DNA of 64,000 nucleotides from Ooceraea biroi. Taxonomy: Eukaryota; Arthropoda; Insecta; Hymenoptera; Formicidae. Under the pieces are notes generated by a model, which was given only the letters and a program-made list of their open reading frames with translations, had not been told where the DNA came from and did no database searches. The stretch is from the NCBI RefSeq assembly GCF_003672135.1, contig NC_039506.1, positions 3,658,001 to 3,722,000 on the forward strand. The letters are read 5' to 3'. Below are positions 11,075 through 26,000 of this stretch, one piece after another (position 1 is the stretch's first letter; the number at the start of each line of letters is the position of its first letter). The position numbers and the translations under genes are program-made.

Positions 11075-14000
11075 ATGCGTCGTATCACTGTGGAGAGGTT
11101 CAACGATATTCAAGCTGATACCAAGCGTATCAGGAATATTTGTATACTGGCACACGTAGATCATGGGAAGACCACTCTGGCGGATTCTCTCGTCGCGAGT
11201 AACGGTATCATCTCTCACAAATTGGCTGGCAAGCTTCGCTATTTGGACAGTAGGCCGGATGAACAGATACGTGGGATCACAATGAAATCCAGCTCCATAA
11301 CGCTCTACCATATGTACAACGAAACGGATCATGTGATAAATTTAATTGACTCCCCAGGGCACGTAGACTTCTCCTCCGAGGTATCGACAGCCGTCAGGCT
11401 CTGTGACGGAGCTCTCATCATAGTCGATGTAGTGGAAGGCGTATGTCCTCAGACACGTAGCGCCCTATCTATAGCGTATATCGAAGGTCTGAAGCCTATT
11501 TTAGTACTTAATAAAATAGACAGATTGATCACGGAAATGAAATTGACATCGTTGGATGCTTACATCCGTTTGACGCAAGTCTTGGAGCAGGTAAATGCTA
11601 TTACGGGAGAGCTGTTCGCGAGTGATATTATGGAACGCGAGGACAGAGAGAAGACAGTTACAAGCCGGTCGGACAAGGTGAACGAAAGAGATTTGGCCGA
11701 TTGGCAATCGATGTTGGAGGAGGTAGACGACTCGAATTTATATTTCTCCCCGGAGCAAGGAAACGTTTTATTTACTAGTGCAATTGATGGCTGGGGATTT
11801 AGTATAAAAGAATTTGCCAAGATTTATTCAAATAAATTAGGATTTAGTGAGAGAGTTCTGTGTAAAACGTTATGGGGAGATTTTTACCTGAACAACAAAA
11901 CCAAGAGGATCATGAAAGGAGCTCAAGAAAAAGCGAAGAAACCGCTCTTTGTGCAACTTATTTTAGACAATATTTGGCTACTGTACGAGACTGTGGTGAT
12001 ACGCAAAGACAAGAATAAGTTGCTGGCCATGACTGAAAAGTTGAATGTTAAATTGTCAACGCGAGACATGAGACACACGGACCCGAGAGTACAATTGCAA
12101 GCTGTTTACTCGCAGTGGCTTCCCCTAGCACAAATTTGCCTGGACATGGTATGCGAGGAGATTCCAGCACCACATAATTTAACTAGTGAAAAAATTGAAC
12201 GGTTGTTAAGTGGAAACGGCGATTTCTCAGCACTACCTCCTGAGACTCAACAACTCAAAACCACATTCCTATCGTGCGATCCGCGGCAGGCGTCGGTTAT
12301 CGTATTCGTGTCGAAAATGTTTCCAGTAGATAGAGACATGCTGCCTGAGAACAGACTGAAACTATTGACAGCGGAGGAATTGTCAGAGAAAAGAGAGATC
12401 GTCCGACAGAGGCATCGGGAGCGGTTGATGCAAAAACCCGTAGAGAATCAAGAAGGGGGTACGTGCAATACTAGCTATAATAACGACGAGGACGCGAAGC
12501 ATGAAGAAGAAGAGGTCACTGATAAATCGGACAGCATATTGGTAGCTTTCGCCAGGATATACTCGGGGACTATAAAGATCGGCGATGAGCTGTACGTCCT
12601 GGGACCGAAACATGACCCCGGCGTCGCTCTGGAACGCGAGAGAGCGGGCGAGAGAATAGATCCGTCGCTTGTGCTTAAGGACCTGAAACCTGGAAGGCAT
12701 GTCACGAAAGTGACGATAGGAAAATTGTACACTCTCATGGGGAGAGAGCTCGTAGCAGTGAACGAAATACCAGCGGGTAACGTCTTCGGCATCGGCGGCT
12801 TAGAAGAGCACGTACTGAAGACCGCGACTCTTTCCACGACGATTGCCTGTCCCTCGTTCACGGAGCTGACCTCCCTCGCGGTTCCCATCTTAAGGGTAGC
12901 TCTGGAGCCGACGCATCCCAACGACTTACCGAAGCTCATCAGCGGCTTGAAACTGTTGAACCAGGCAGACGCCTGTGCTCTCGTGCACATGCAAGAGAAC
13001 GGTGAAATTATCCTGAGCACGATCGGCGAGGTTCACTTGGAGAGGTGCTTGGAAGATCTTAAATTGAAGTACGCCAAGATAGATATCAATGTGTCGGAAC
13101 CAATTGTGCCATTCCGCGAGACTATAGTGCCACCTCCAAAGCTCGACATGATGAACGAAGCGATTGAGAAGAAGAAGACGGATCATGTCAGCCTCGAACT
13201 GTGGACGTACAATCGGCAATGTCGCTTCGAGATAGACGCGAAACCTCTTCCGGAGAATGTGACGAAACTATTGGAGAAAAACGCAAAGCTAATAAAATTG
13301 TTAGATAGTTATTGTGATAAATCTATAGAAGAGAATGGAGAGCACGAGAGTCTCTTTTTTGATGAGAGTCAACCGAACGAAAAATCCATATCCGACAGGA
13401 AGCAGAAGAAAATAAAAATATTCAAAAATGAATTGGAGGCAGCTTTTCTCGAGGCGGGATGGAGGGGTAACGTATTAGATAAAATATGGTCATTCGGTCC
13501 CCGAAAATGCGGACTCAATATCCTGTTGAACGAGACGGATTACAAACAGAAGAAATTTTGGGAGCAGCGAAGCACAAACATCGATCCCCGTGCTATGTGA
13601 GTATTTTGCATATTCTGTAATTAACGCAAGAGATTATTATCGCATGCATATCTTGGAATGCAATTGATAAATTAAAAATCGAACACAATATGAACATGTA
13701 TGAACGTAATTTAATATAAATATACCACAGTAAATGTAATAAATAATATACATAAAGGAAGAATAAAAAAGATATATAGACTGCGACTTATCCTCTGAGA
13801 CTTATTCCAAGTGATAGTAATACATATTATTTTTGTATAAAATTATTTCAGATACGACAGCAACATAGTCAATGGATTCCAGCTTGCTACATTGGCTGGT
13901 CCTTTATGCGAAGAGCTCATGATGGGTGTCTGTTTCATTTTGAAGAAATGGGAAATTTTTGATTCTTCACACAGGTAAGTGTGCATCACTAGTTAAGAAA

Positions 14001-17000
14001 TCATTATGTAAAATATAAATAATATAAAAAAATATAAATAAAATATCATCTTTGATTAAAAAATGCTGCTTTAAATGGTAAATGCGTTTTGCAATTATTT
14101 TTTTGGGGAAAACATTTCTAGTTATGGTGCAATAGATGCTTTAAACAGTGTAGGAATGGAATTAAGCAAATAAAGAAGTCAGATTTGATCGCGCCATTAT
14201 TACCATTTAAAAATTTAACTATTTTAATTAAACATTACTTGCATTAAATAATAACGCATGTTTATATATGTGTTTGCAGCGATTACAGCAGCAGTCAGGG
14301 AAATTTGAGTGGTCAATTGATGTCAGCGTGTAAAGACGGTTGTCGACGGATTTTTAGTCTACGGCATGCCCGATTGATGACTGCAATGTACAGCTGCAGC
14401 GTTTTATCCAATTCGGACGTTCTCGGTGAGTAATATAATATGATTGACCAACCGCTCTTATTTGTAAGTCCATGTATCCTTGAATCCCTGTATACGCGCA
14501 ACGAGCATATTTTGATTCTTCTTTAGATCACGCAGCTATAAGCGCGTAAAAATATCCACATTGATGCATTACAAATTAATAAGTTGATTCTAATTTGGAA
14601 AATTGGATAAAACGAGAAAAAAGATTTAGGTAATCGATTTAACGGGTTGCGAAAATTCAGGTACAATATATTCCTTATTTTCTTTTGTTTTTTTTTAATC
14701 ACGCACAATCAGTTCCTTTATGTTGTTATGGAACGGCGAAGCCGTTCGTTCTTTTCACATAATTATTTATTAAAGTATCGTGTGTAATTAATCAGTAGTT
14801 CAAATTACAAATATAGAAACCATGAACAATAAATACGCTTACAACGAATATTTAAGTAGATACGATATTAAGTAAATACGATAATACAAGCCACATAAAT
14901 GATTTCAACTATCAACTCTCATATGGACGTGCTGGAGTATGTGTATGCATGTGTATACGCATACGCTAAAACAAAATTTTCAAAAATCGATACTTGTCAT
15001 CATTTTTCAAAAATAAGTCAGCAAACGTCTAAGGAAATTATAAATAAAATTGAAATGATATTTAGTTAATATTAATTTTGTTTGATTTACTTTATATGAT
15101 AAGTCTGAATTGACTTTTTACTCTTGCACGACTATTTGAGAGTTAAGAAAACGCAAAAGTGACAAGATGAAAATATAAAAAAAAAGAAGAGTCCGAGCGA
15201 GAGATTTTTGAGAGAGTGTCTCAGGAAATTATAAATATAGTAGTATTATAAATTAATGTTTAAATTTTCGTCGATGGCAGATATGGGGTGGGATATCGTG
15301 TCGAAAGCTATTCCCAGAAAGACGACGTCGCCATCAACTGTCGCACCTTGTGCCAAGGGAAGCGTGGTTTCTCTTCGTTCTCTAAGTGTCCTAGTAACAT
15401 ATCAAACGTACGTTAGTTACAAAATTCGCATCCGCGAGAAAGCCGGAACAAAGGAGTTTCGAAAAATTATACGACATTTAGAATTAGCGTACCTGAAATA
15501 CTGCGCGCGTATCGCAGCGGTCGACCTCTTCTATTTCCTTGCACGCACATCATTCCGTACACTCGAATACCCGGGACGCTGGCATAAGTTGGCTGATCGT
15601 GGCTCATAGGCCCCTCTGCGAAGGAACATAGAACTCTACACTTAATCACATAAACTAGGAGAATTTATTTCTTCGCGAATCAAATATGATATGAGATTCG
15701 TTACTGTATCACTAAATTTTATGTGAGTTTGATGCTCCTTTGATGAAATAATTTATGAAAGATTTCAGGAATTTCCATATCATCTTGAAAGTACAGTATG
15801 ACGATTCTGAGTGCTTTCGTTACAAAATCGTTAGTTTTTGTTCAATTTTTGGATCTGAGATGTTAAATCAAATTAGAACTTTGCTGCTTACCGAGTATGT
15901 TTGTGTCGGGACACCGACATATTACGAGATAATGGGACTTTCCCGTACGCACATTCTGCAATGCCAACAAAGACCAGTCTCTCGATGCTCTGCATTCTCG
16001 CATCTCGGCAACCGGCTCGCACGTTTTCACTAAGGTCAAGGCCTGAAACAAATATGACCATAATGAGCGATACTTTTATAGGTCTTTCTGATTAAATGAA
16101 TTAATTCATCTATATTATTATACATAATATGCGTGAGGATATACACATGTGATAATATAATTGAACTCAATATGCTCGGCACATTATAATTATAAAATCG
16201 TCAAACGATTAAGAGAAAAGAGTTATTTACACTTTGCAAGCTTGAAAGTGCGCGATATTTGTACCGAATATTCAAGCTCGCGTGTACTTCCGCGTATCGA
16301 ATCCTTCCGAAACTGATTCGTCAGCATGTAAGTCACGGTTAGTACACCGAACGAAAGTGAACGAGTTTTTCTCACGGCAGGAAACTCGTGTTAAGAGCGC
16401 CGAGATTCTCCTAGCCGGTCATGCCGGGAATGGCGCCATGCCTCGGTACCGTTCCCGTAACAGATGAACGCGTTAAACGCTAGAATAAAACGCACGAAAC
16501 GGTAACTTTTAGTTTTACAGGCCCGAGGAGCTCAATTTCGCACACATTTTTATTCGTAATGCGTAAACGTGCGACAGTTTCAGGATGATTCAGTGTCGCC
16601 TCAATTAAAAAAAAAGATTTGGGTCTCCTAAGTCATTCTTTTTAGATTTAATTTTCTCCTATATTTTATTTACAATAGAAAAGCTGTCGAGCAGATAGAG
16701 CAGATTTTCTTTTCACCAACCTTGGTTCGTGGATCGGTTACTAGCTCGGTTGTGTGCAGATCGTCGCTGTCCAAGGATGCGCTGCAAGGATCCCGATATC
16801 TTCCGGGACAGGCGCATAGGGGTTGCGTGAAGTTCAGTCGGACGTAAACGGCATTGCACACTTGTTGAACGGCGCATTCCGGTAGCAAGTAGATGTGTTG
16901 GTTGTGCGGATAGTAGTGATACTTGGTTGGTTTCGCGAGCGCTGCACTTGCTCCCTCCGGCAGTCGTACCCCGGTCTGCAAATTGACGCATCCGACTAAG

Positions 17001-20000
17001 CTTTGTACTTTGAGGCAATACCGCAGCAATGTATCGCGTATCGCGTGGTTTACGGGGAAAGAACATACAACTATGCGCATCCTATCGCGCAATCATTTTC
17101 CGGGTAACAAGCACACACGAATCCACGGGTTCGATCTCGTACTAGGATCATAGGAATTCTTCTAAAAACTTTCACGTTTTCTCATCGACTGACGTAATTG
17201 TAGTCTTCGGTGTAATCGGAACTTATTCTTTACGAAGAGATGTTTCTTTTTTAGAAATGAGATATTTTCTAGAGAGAATATAGGCTTCTTAATTTAGGTC
17301 GATAATGAAAATGACATCGCCTCATAGCCGTGCATAGATGCGTATTTAGATTGAATTGTGCATTGTTATTGCACCATAATTTCATCGTAAACGAGGCTAT
17401 GTTGTACTCAGTATCTTATTAACAATGTTTCTGTGCCACGAAGCGATTGTGCGACTTTTCACTTCGTTGATTTGCACTTTCCCTTTATGATCCTATATAT
17501 TGTGTTTACTGATTAAGATATATAATTAAGATATTGAATGTACAAAATAGAAACGCGATCCGAAATACTGATTTCCGTTCTAATATTGACCCAGTATCGT
17601 AAAATATCGAACTTGCTCGAGGAGAGAATGCGTTCGTTGTCACAAAATAAATGCTAATATTTAACACGCGGCACAAAGATCTTCTATGAAAAACTTGATC
17701 AAACAGTTTTAGATTTTCGATTTAAAATGATTAATTCAAAAATGACGAGTTGTTTTCTCGTGAAATAAGACATGTATTCCGTGGAGAAGTTGTACGTGCC
17801 AATCGCGTGATAGAGATTGTTATGTATGGAAAGGAAGCCGACCACGGAGAGAAATAAGATGGGCAAAAAAAGCGGTACGCTCGGAATGAGAGAAAAGACG
17901 AAAGAAAGGCCACGGGCAGGCGAAGGCAAACGCTGTATCGATGGGGTACAAGATGGTCCGTACGGATATCCAACTGCCAGCCAACTTCCTGGAACGTGAG
18001 GCTATGCGCCATCGACGATGGGTCTCTTCGCCTTCGCCTGATCCTGGTCTTCTTTATGGCGTATCGTTTACCTCGTTTACCACTCGTTTATGTCGCTATC
18101 ATTTCGTGCGATCCTATCCTCGAAATGCTGCAGAACAGCGATATAAATAGTTCGCCGCGTATCCCGGTCGTTGGTTTTAGTATTCGCTCTTCAAAAGAAG
18201 ATTGAGGAAGCTATCGGCATTTGCGGTATTGTTACGCATGTTTCTTAGATTATTTAACGCAGGGATTGTTGAAACTTGGATCGTGGCTACTGAAATAGAT
18301 CAGTCTGATCCGACAACAGATACACGTCTCGCGGTATATTAAAAAAAAATAAGACGGTATTTTTTTGTATCTTGCAAGCAAAATGTAGGGAACGCGACCG
18401 CTAATCTGCGGGACGTTAACCGGGGTAAAATCAGCGATGTCTTTAACAGAGAAGGATCAGGTACTGTTGGTCTTGGGAATTTGTCTTGGCTGCATCCTGC
18501 GGTAAACCGTCGGTCGAGCATGAATGAAGGAAAAACGACGGCCGTTCGCGGAAGAACGCTGACAAGACGCTCTATGGCTTCCCGGAGAAGCATGTCCGAA
18601 ATACCCCGTTTCAAGTTTCGACGATAGCATCGCTCTCGGTACCAGTCACGGGTGAACGCGCTAATTGTGGGTCATTTCGACCTACAGGAGTCGTTGGAGA
18701 CTTTGCGAACTTCGCCTGTTTTTTCCTATTTTTTTCGATCTGCCATCCACGCCGCGCAAGCCATACCACCGTTGACCATAATCGGCGGTGATCCGCGTCG
18801 TTTGTCCGATTTCGCATTTTCCAGATGATCTCCTCTTGCTCGAGCCGAGTGGAGCCGACGACCTAGAGGCGTAAAACCGCCCGACTTCAAAAATAATGTC
18901 ATCGCGTGCCGTGTAATCCACCACGTGACTCGGGCTACAAAACGCTCGTTTATAAAGCGGTCGTTGACCGAAACGCGATTGCGTTCTCTTGAGTTCTCTG
19001 AGGTCACTTTGTCGGATTTACTTTGCGCGATTCTTCTTTCAGATGATCCGCTTTTTTCTTTTCTTATCTTCCTACTTCTTCTTCCGTGCCCGCGCGCGCG
19101 TATGATGTTTATTTTACGACAAAGAAGTTCTCCAATTTATCACTCACTAGTATAGCGGTATAGCTTCACAGGCACGAAATGAAGATGATGAAGATAGACC
19201 TGGATAGCAACAATGAATAACAGTTATCGAATAGGAAATATTGGATTGTGACATCCCGTTTGTGTCTAACCTACTCTCTAATTTATTCTAATTTTAATTT
19301 AATTAACGTTGCTTTTTTTAAGTAATTTATTGATTAATATATTCATGCTATCGTAACTCTTAATGGATTCTAACGAAGATAGGAAGTATATGAGAAATAC
19401 TTTAAGAGAAATATTTCCGAGATATTACACCACGTTCTTCATATAATCTTCTCTTCTTCTTGCACTTTTCTCGTTCAATGCTTGTTTCATGTTACATAGA
19501 AAATATGAAAAGCACCTGTAGCTTCCTTGAGCAGGTCGCAGTGAGGATCCGATCGAGACGAAATCAGTGATTGATTCGTCATTCTTATTCCACATAAATG
19601 CGAATAGAAGAGCTCGTGTGCTTATTGTTCGCGCGAATCGTTATTCGTAGCCAAATGTACGAAGTAGCGCAGAGTGAATCGATTAAAACTGACGAATAGG
19701 CTGTGCTAAATTACCCATGGCGATACCAGATTATTACTCGTTCCTCTCAACGGCTATTCTTCTTCCGTATTCCCTTTTTTTTTCTCTCCTCTATCTTTCT
19801 TTTTTATTTTCTGAATCTGCATTTTCTTTTCGTCTCGTCGTCGTCACGTTCCACTACCGATATTAGCACCGGCTGATCCGTTTGCGTCACGACCGTGAAC
19901 GCTCGCCCTCCTTTCGCCGTTTGTAGATTCGTCGAGCTAATGCGTTCGACATCGCGAAGCGCGGGTCGCCTCGATGGTCCCCTCGATCTTCGAACATGCT

Positions 20001-23000
20001 TGTCTCTCGGTATTACTGACGGAAAGAAAAAACCGCGTTTGAAGCCAAAGATTCATTAAATCGTTCGATTATGAAGAACGGCTTTCGTGGATCGGAGTAT
20101 CTCCGGTGTGGCCTGATCTCATTCATTATTTCCAGTCAACGAAAAAAGAAAAAGAACGTTTCTTATCGAGATTGCCGCAGGTGTTGCGAGGAAAAGAAAA
20201 AGGCTCAACATGCGACATAATTGATGCGCTGTGCATTCATTTAAAACCTCGAGAATCATTAGCCGATACTGTAATCGCTGCGGTTGCAGTCTCGGATATC
20301 GTGTTCGTCGTGACAAATCGTCGCGGATGCCGGCGTTTCCGAGATTCTTACAATACAATTATTAACATTGAGGAAACGAACCAACCCGGTTCGTTTACCG
20401 TTGCGCTCTTTTCATGGTTGTTTTTGTTAGATTAAGTGCCTGTGTAGAAACCATCGAGCATCCAGCGCTATTATTAGTCGCGCACGAAATAACGCTCAGT
20501 GCCCCGATGCACTGTCACAGAAGTATAATGAGAAAGAGAGAGCTCCCTTCACATTTTTTTTAAATATTTAAATCTTAACCGAAAAATTAAAAGTAACGTG
20601 CGTGTCCTCTTACTCTTGTTTCAATTATGGCGCGCACTTTCTCGTAAGATCTTGTGATATACAGAATTACTTAATCCCTCGGTGAAACGCGTGAAAGTAA
20701 AGCAACAAATATCGAATATCGACCGTAATGTTACGTAGCATCAACTGGCTATTTGTTAATTCCAGGGTAATCGAGTTATCTTTTCATGCGTCAGTTTCTC
20801 TTCGGTCAAGAAACAAATTTATGCTAATGGAAGTATCAGATACTTTGTGTAGTTACCGACTACCAGTCGTGATGATATAATTTTTGAAATTATATATTTA
20901 TATCGCATATTCATAGTCTTCTTAAGGAAATTCGTGTTACAGCAACGCTCCGTTACGCGTAAGTCGGAAGCGCGCGTAGCGAGGGCAAAATTCCTATTCG
21001 GGACCGTTAGCAAAGTTCTCTATTTCTATCTTCCTCGCTATCGTATGCAAACACGGCGTAGGTTGCTGCTGAAAGGCCAACCGCGAATGTTGGGATACAT
21101 TTACCGATGCCAATATTGGGTAGGTAATTAAAACGGCATCCGAAATACTCGTAAGGAAGTGCCGGTACGATATTGTTGCGCGTTAAGAACCCATTGCCGC
21201 GATTCCGCGATCCGCAATCGAAGTAAGAGGCTTATGCATCCATAGGAAGCGATATTATTTTAATCTAAATACGTTTAGCGGTCTACTTCTAGTTAATTGC
21301 ATGTGTTGCAATAAAAAGTACGCCTCCGTAAAAGTGTTCCACGCTTACGTGGAAACTTCCATATATGTCCATTTTATTTTACAACTTAATTTTACGTGGA
21401 AACTTATCGCGTATGCAGGATATTTCATCGTTTCACCTTGTACCGCTACTCCGGGGTAACATCAACCAGGTGTCTGCCCCCGATAAGAGCTTCAGATTAA
21501 GGCAAGACACTTGGCCTTACCGCGTGTATTACCTTAGTAATTTAGTAATTGTTCATTAAGAGGAAAGTACAGTAATGATAATCGCGTTGATTCAACCGCA
21601 GGGTTATGTAACAGATACATGTGGAGCGCAGTCTGTTATTGTGTTATTGCACTCTGCGAAAATCAAGAACTTACTTCGCAGTATCAAGCATGTCGAAGTT
21701 CAGTCGAACAACACGCGATCAAGATACGATTACTTTAAGACATCCGTGACTAATGTGTACATTCGTTGTGTACTGTAATGATTTTGCCTGACCAAGCGTG
21801 CTTCCTTTTTGCGAATACCGTATAAGCGAGAGGAACCGCTTCCGCATGAACGTTATAGAAGCGACAGCATCGTAAAGAAAAATGTACGCAACTTAATCTC
21901 CGGAGCCGGAGACATCCCAAGCGCGCGCGTTGATTCTTCCCGACGCCAAGATAGCTGTCTCTTGCTTCACTTTTCCCGTCCTAGTGGCGAAGATATCCAA
22001 TTCCCATACGCCACATCCGGGGCGAAATCGGTATTCGGTATTGAAGCACGTGCACGCGAACAATTCCCAGCGATTTTCATTCGATATTAGATGAATAATG
22101 GTGTGACTCGTATCACCTTACGCTATGCGGCTCTACAACCCGCAATTACGCCCCGAGCTCTTCTTTCCATGGACATTGTATGTTCATTTGTACCAGTTCA
22201 CTGCAAAACTCACTCGGCTAGGCGTTGTAAGCGCACGTTGTACGGCCAATTAATCCTCGTCGAAGTCCCGACCCGGCCGGTTTCACCAACGTCGGTTAAC
22301 TTTAACCGCGCTTTAGAAGCAATTTTCTCTGTTTCTCTTCAGATCATAGCACTGACTATAATATAGGTAGAGGAAGTAAATGCAATTAATCACGGATAAT
22401 TAAACCGTGGTTAATTGAATTTTCTTCCTGTCTCCATTATATCACAGACGGTGTTACGACCTGAATGGGGAATTAATGAAATTAAAGTTAATTAGATTTA
22501 TTTCTGATTGCAGGCATATTTTATTTTTGTCGTCATTATAGGAGAGAATTCTTGCCTTTTTTCCTTTCGTTACTGATTTAATACTGAAATGCTTTCTATT
22601 GAATGCGTTTTTATAGCTGATGGTAACACCCACGATAACGCTACACCCTCAGAAAGGATTTCTGATAACAAGACGAAAAATATTCTTGACTAATTTAATC
22701 GTATTACAGGTATAAAAAATATGAAAATAAACAATTTTTAATTTAAATCAGTAATTTCTATTCTTCTCTCTCGAATTAAATAAGATTGTCTTACTGTCTT
22801 GAGACAAGAGTAACATATACAAATTTATGCTTATATATTCTTCTATGTAGAATAATTTGATATTAGCGCCACTTTATAGTAGGCTTTGTCGATGTCGACG
22901 CATCATTTTCTCACAGTCGCTCGTCGACTCGGCGCTTCTGCGTCCTTTATTCCGATAAAACGGCTAATATTTATGTGTTGCAATCGAAAATCGAGAAAGT

Positions 23001-26000
23001 GTTTCTGTTATTTACAATGAATAAGTGCAATACTCTACAAGAAATATTAAAAGATATGGAAATGTAAGTAAGTATATACAATATACTTACTTGAGAAATA
23101 AGATTCGAGATAAGACATTTCCACTTATTCATTGTAAATAACAGAAACGCAGAAACACTTTTCCGATTTTCGATTACAACACATAAATATTGGCCGTTTT
23201 GTGCAGATTCTACAAATTCTCTTACAAGAATAGAATAAGATGTCTTTTAGATCTCACAATATTCTTAAATCAAGAATATTGTGAACTTGCTACAAATTTT
23301 TATCTAAATCCTTCTGAGAAAATTAATGAGATAGCACCAAGATTATTTAAATCTAGATTTTAGAATTTTCTATTCAAGATTAAAATATGCTTCTTTTCAA
23401 TAATAAATATGATTGTCGCTATAGCGATCTTATTTTATGATAGATTAAAGAGTAATAGCATTAAGTCCAGAAATCTTTTCTGTGGGTGTACGATTCGCAT
23501 ATTACGCAATGCATTACGCATTTAATACATTTATGCGACTAGAAAATTGTAGGATTGTAAAAATTACTCGATGCGAGGAATCTTTTTGCAAGATATATAT
23601 AGCAATAGATATATATAGCCGTCCCATATAGCGCGGATATTACTTATGTTGTTTTGCATTTCGCGGCATAACAGATGGATGGATCAATAATTCCATTACG
23701 CGGAATATCGCATATGCGATTTACGCCGTCATTAGCGTTCGTACACTTACCACGGATACGTTAGAATGCTTAATTATTATTAATGTCTCGCGCTGTCCGT
23801 TATATCTCGCAACTTCGCTTGCCAATCTTGCGGCGCACACGCCGTATTCCGCGGAACAAAATCGTCCGTTTGTAATCAAGATGCGTTATATTCGCCTGTT
23901 TCATCGTAAATGATTCAACGGTTTCACAGACCATCGGTACGTATCGCCGTTACCACGGCGAAGATGCGTATAATAGAGAGAAGAGGAAGAAGAGATGAGG
24001 ATCAGACGTGGTCTTAAAATATGTAAATTAGAGCCGACTGCAGAAGTTTTATGCAACTGCGAGAAAAATGAGGTCTCCCTTTGGCTAGAAAAGATTCGCC
24101 CGAGGTGACCCAATTGCCTGATTCATCTCGCTTATCGCGCGCACACTCGAGGAATGAGCGACGAACGAGCACACACTCGATTAACTTCGATAATTACGAC
24201 GTATCCCGTACGTCCACTCGTATCCGAATGCTGATTACTTTCTCGTTTTTGCTATTTTGCACGTGTATCCGTCCTCCCGGCGGTGCACGTAGAACACGTA
24301 TTTTCTACGTAAGGAGTATGTGCGGCGTACATACGCTACTTTCTCGGTCGACCTATATGCGATTTTTTTCTTAAACCCCATACGATCTTCTATGTCGGCT
24401 GTATAACTCGAATCTGGGTTCCTTTCTATCGCGCATCATCGGGTACACGCTTTGCTACGCTCGCTTGTAAAGTAGGGAGAGCGAGCAAGAACGGAGCAAG
24501 CGCGGGTGACTTTTTTTCTGATACGAAATTATTCTTAGCGTTTTACTTTATGCCGCGTCCGGCTTGGCAATCTGGAGTTTTATTGGGATTGGGAAGTTTC
24601 TCACACATACTTGGTTTTTCCTGTTTCATTTCTTTTCGATCTACTCTGAAAACGATTTGTGGCGCCTGAGAACTTCCTATTAAGGTCTGGAATTTTTTCT
24701 TATGGTGGCAGATTCTTCGATGAGCTTAAAAGTTCAGTTTCTCTCCTGGCATAAATTAAGAATTCTAATCACGGGGTTACGGCGGATGTGAAACGTGATG
24801 AAATATGTTACTTATCAATGCATTTATGTTACACGCGTGAATGAAACGGGAAAAAAAAACAAAAACCACGACAGAAAACCTCTTTTCGCTGGTTTTCTCT
24901 CCTATTTTCTCGCGGAAGACTTCCCCGTTTATCTTCCGCATGATTTCCGTTTTTTCTCGCGAGATCCACCGTCATTGTTGGCATGCTGCGTCAATCTTTA
25001 CGTTAAACCGTACAGAATAGAATGGAGTTTCGAAAATCGTTTCACGTTTCTGCATATCGCGGAACGGCCGTACGTGAAACAGGTCCCTGTGACTCTTGCG
25101 AGATACGTCAACGCATCGGTAAAAATCAATGTGAACCAATCGAGAGACTCGATATCTCGGCGAAGTTGTAATTCGCTTATCCATCATGTAAAGTAATTAC
25201 AAGCAGGAATCTGTGTCGGGATGGTCGAGACCGGCGGTTACGGCAAAAGGAGGAACAATACGCGGTTGGAAAGCAGCGGCAGTCGACCGTTTGCTCGGTC
25301 AGGGATTAATGCACTTACCTCGCTGGTGCTGGTGTAATTTGTCGTCAGTTTGATTTGCGGTCTAATCTTTCCGGGCGACTCTCGGGTCTCCTTGGCCGAT
25401 GTCAAAGGCGCAGTGGTCGTGACATCGGTGACTGCGGCGGCGGAGGCCGCAGCCGCAGACTTCCTCGAGGACAACACCGTGGCCGACAGCAAAGTGTGTT
25501 GGGTAGGTGAGATTATCCTCGGGGATGTCTCGGTGAAGGTGGAACCTGTGGCGTCCTGCGGGTCACCGGAGGTCGCGTTCGCTGCGAGAGTCACCGTGGA
25601 CGATGCCAACGGCGGTGTCGTCGTCGTTGTCGCGCTTGTTGCCGAGATGGTCGGTACCTTCAGCATCGTCGTGGCGGATGTAACGGCTGCCGTTTCCGCA
25701 GCTGTTACCGTGGCTGTCGTCGGTGTAATCGTTGTCGAGGAAGGCGACGATAAGTGCAGCGTGGCGTTCTTCGTGTACGGGATCGTTGCTCCATTCGCGA
25801 TCGGTCTCGATGCCGTGGTCGCGGTAATTACCGAAGCATTCTTGCCTCCGCTGGGCGTGATCGGCGTGGTTTTCTTTCCCTTGACTGAATCGTCGGGACG
25901 TCCCTTCGATGACGCCGGCACGGCCGACGCCGTCATCAGCAGCACGAACCAAACGCAACACTTGATTGCCCGCATTCTTAACACTGATGTTAATGAGAAA

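Noticed and set aside
12475..13020. 181-codon minus-strand frame
   Set aside because: Antisense of EFL1 exon 1; the EFL1 frame has clear domain motifs.
22644..23488. miRNA precursor in the internal palindrome
   Set aside because: The stem is part of a repeated transposon relic present twice; no reason to see a dedicated hairpin gene.
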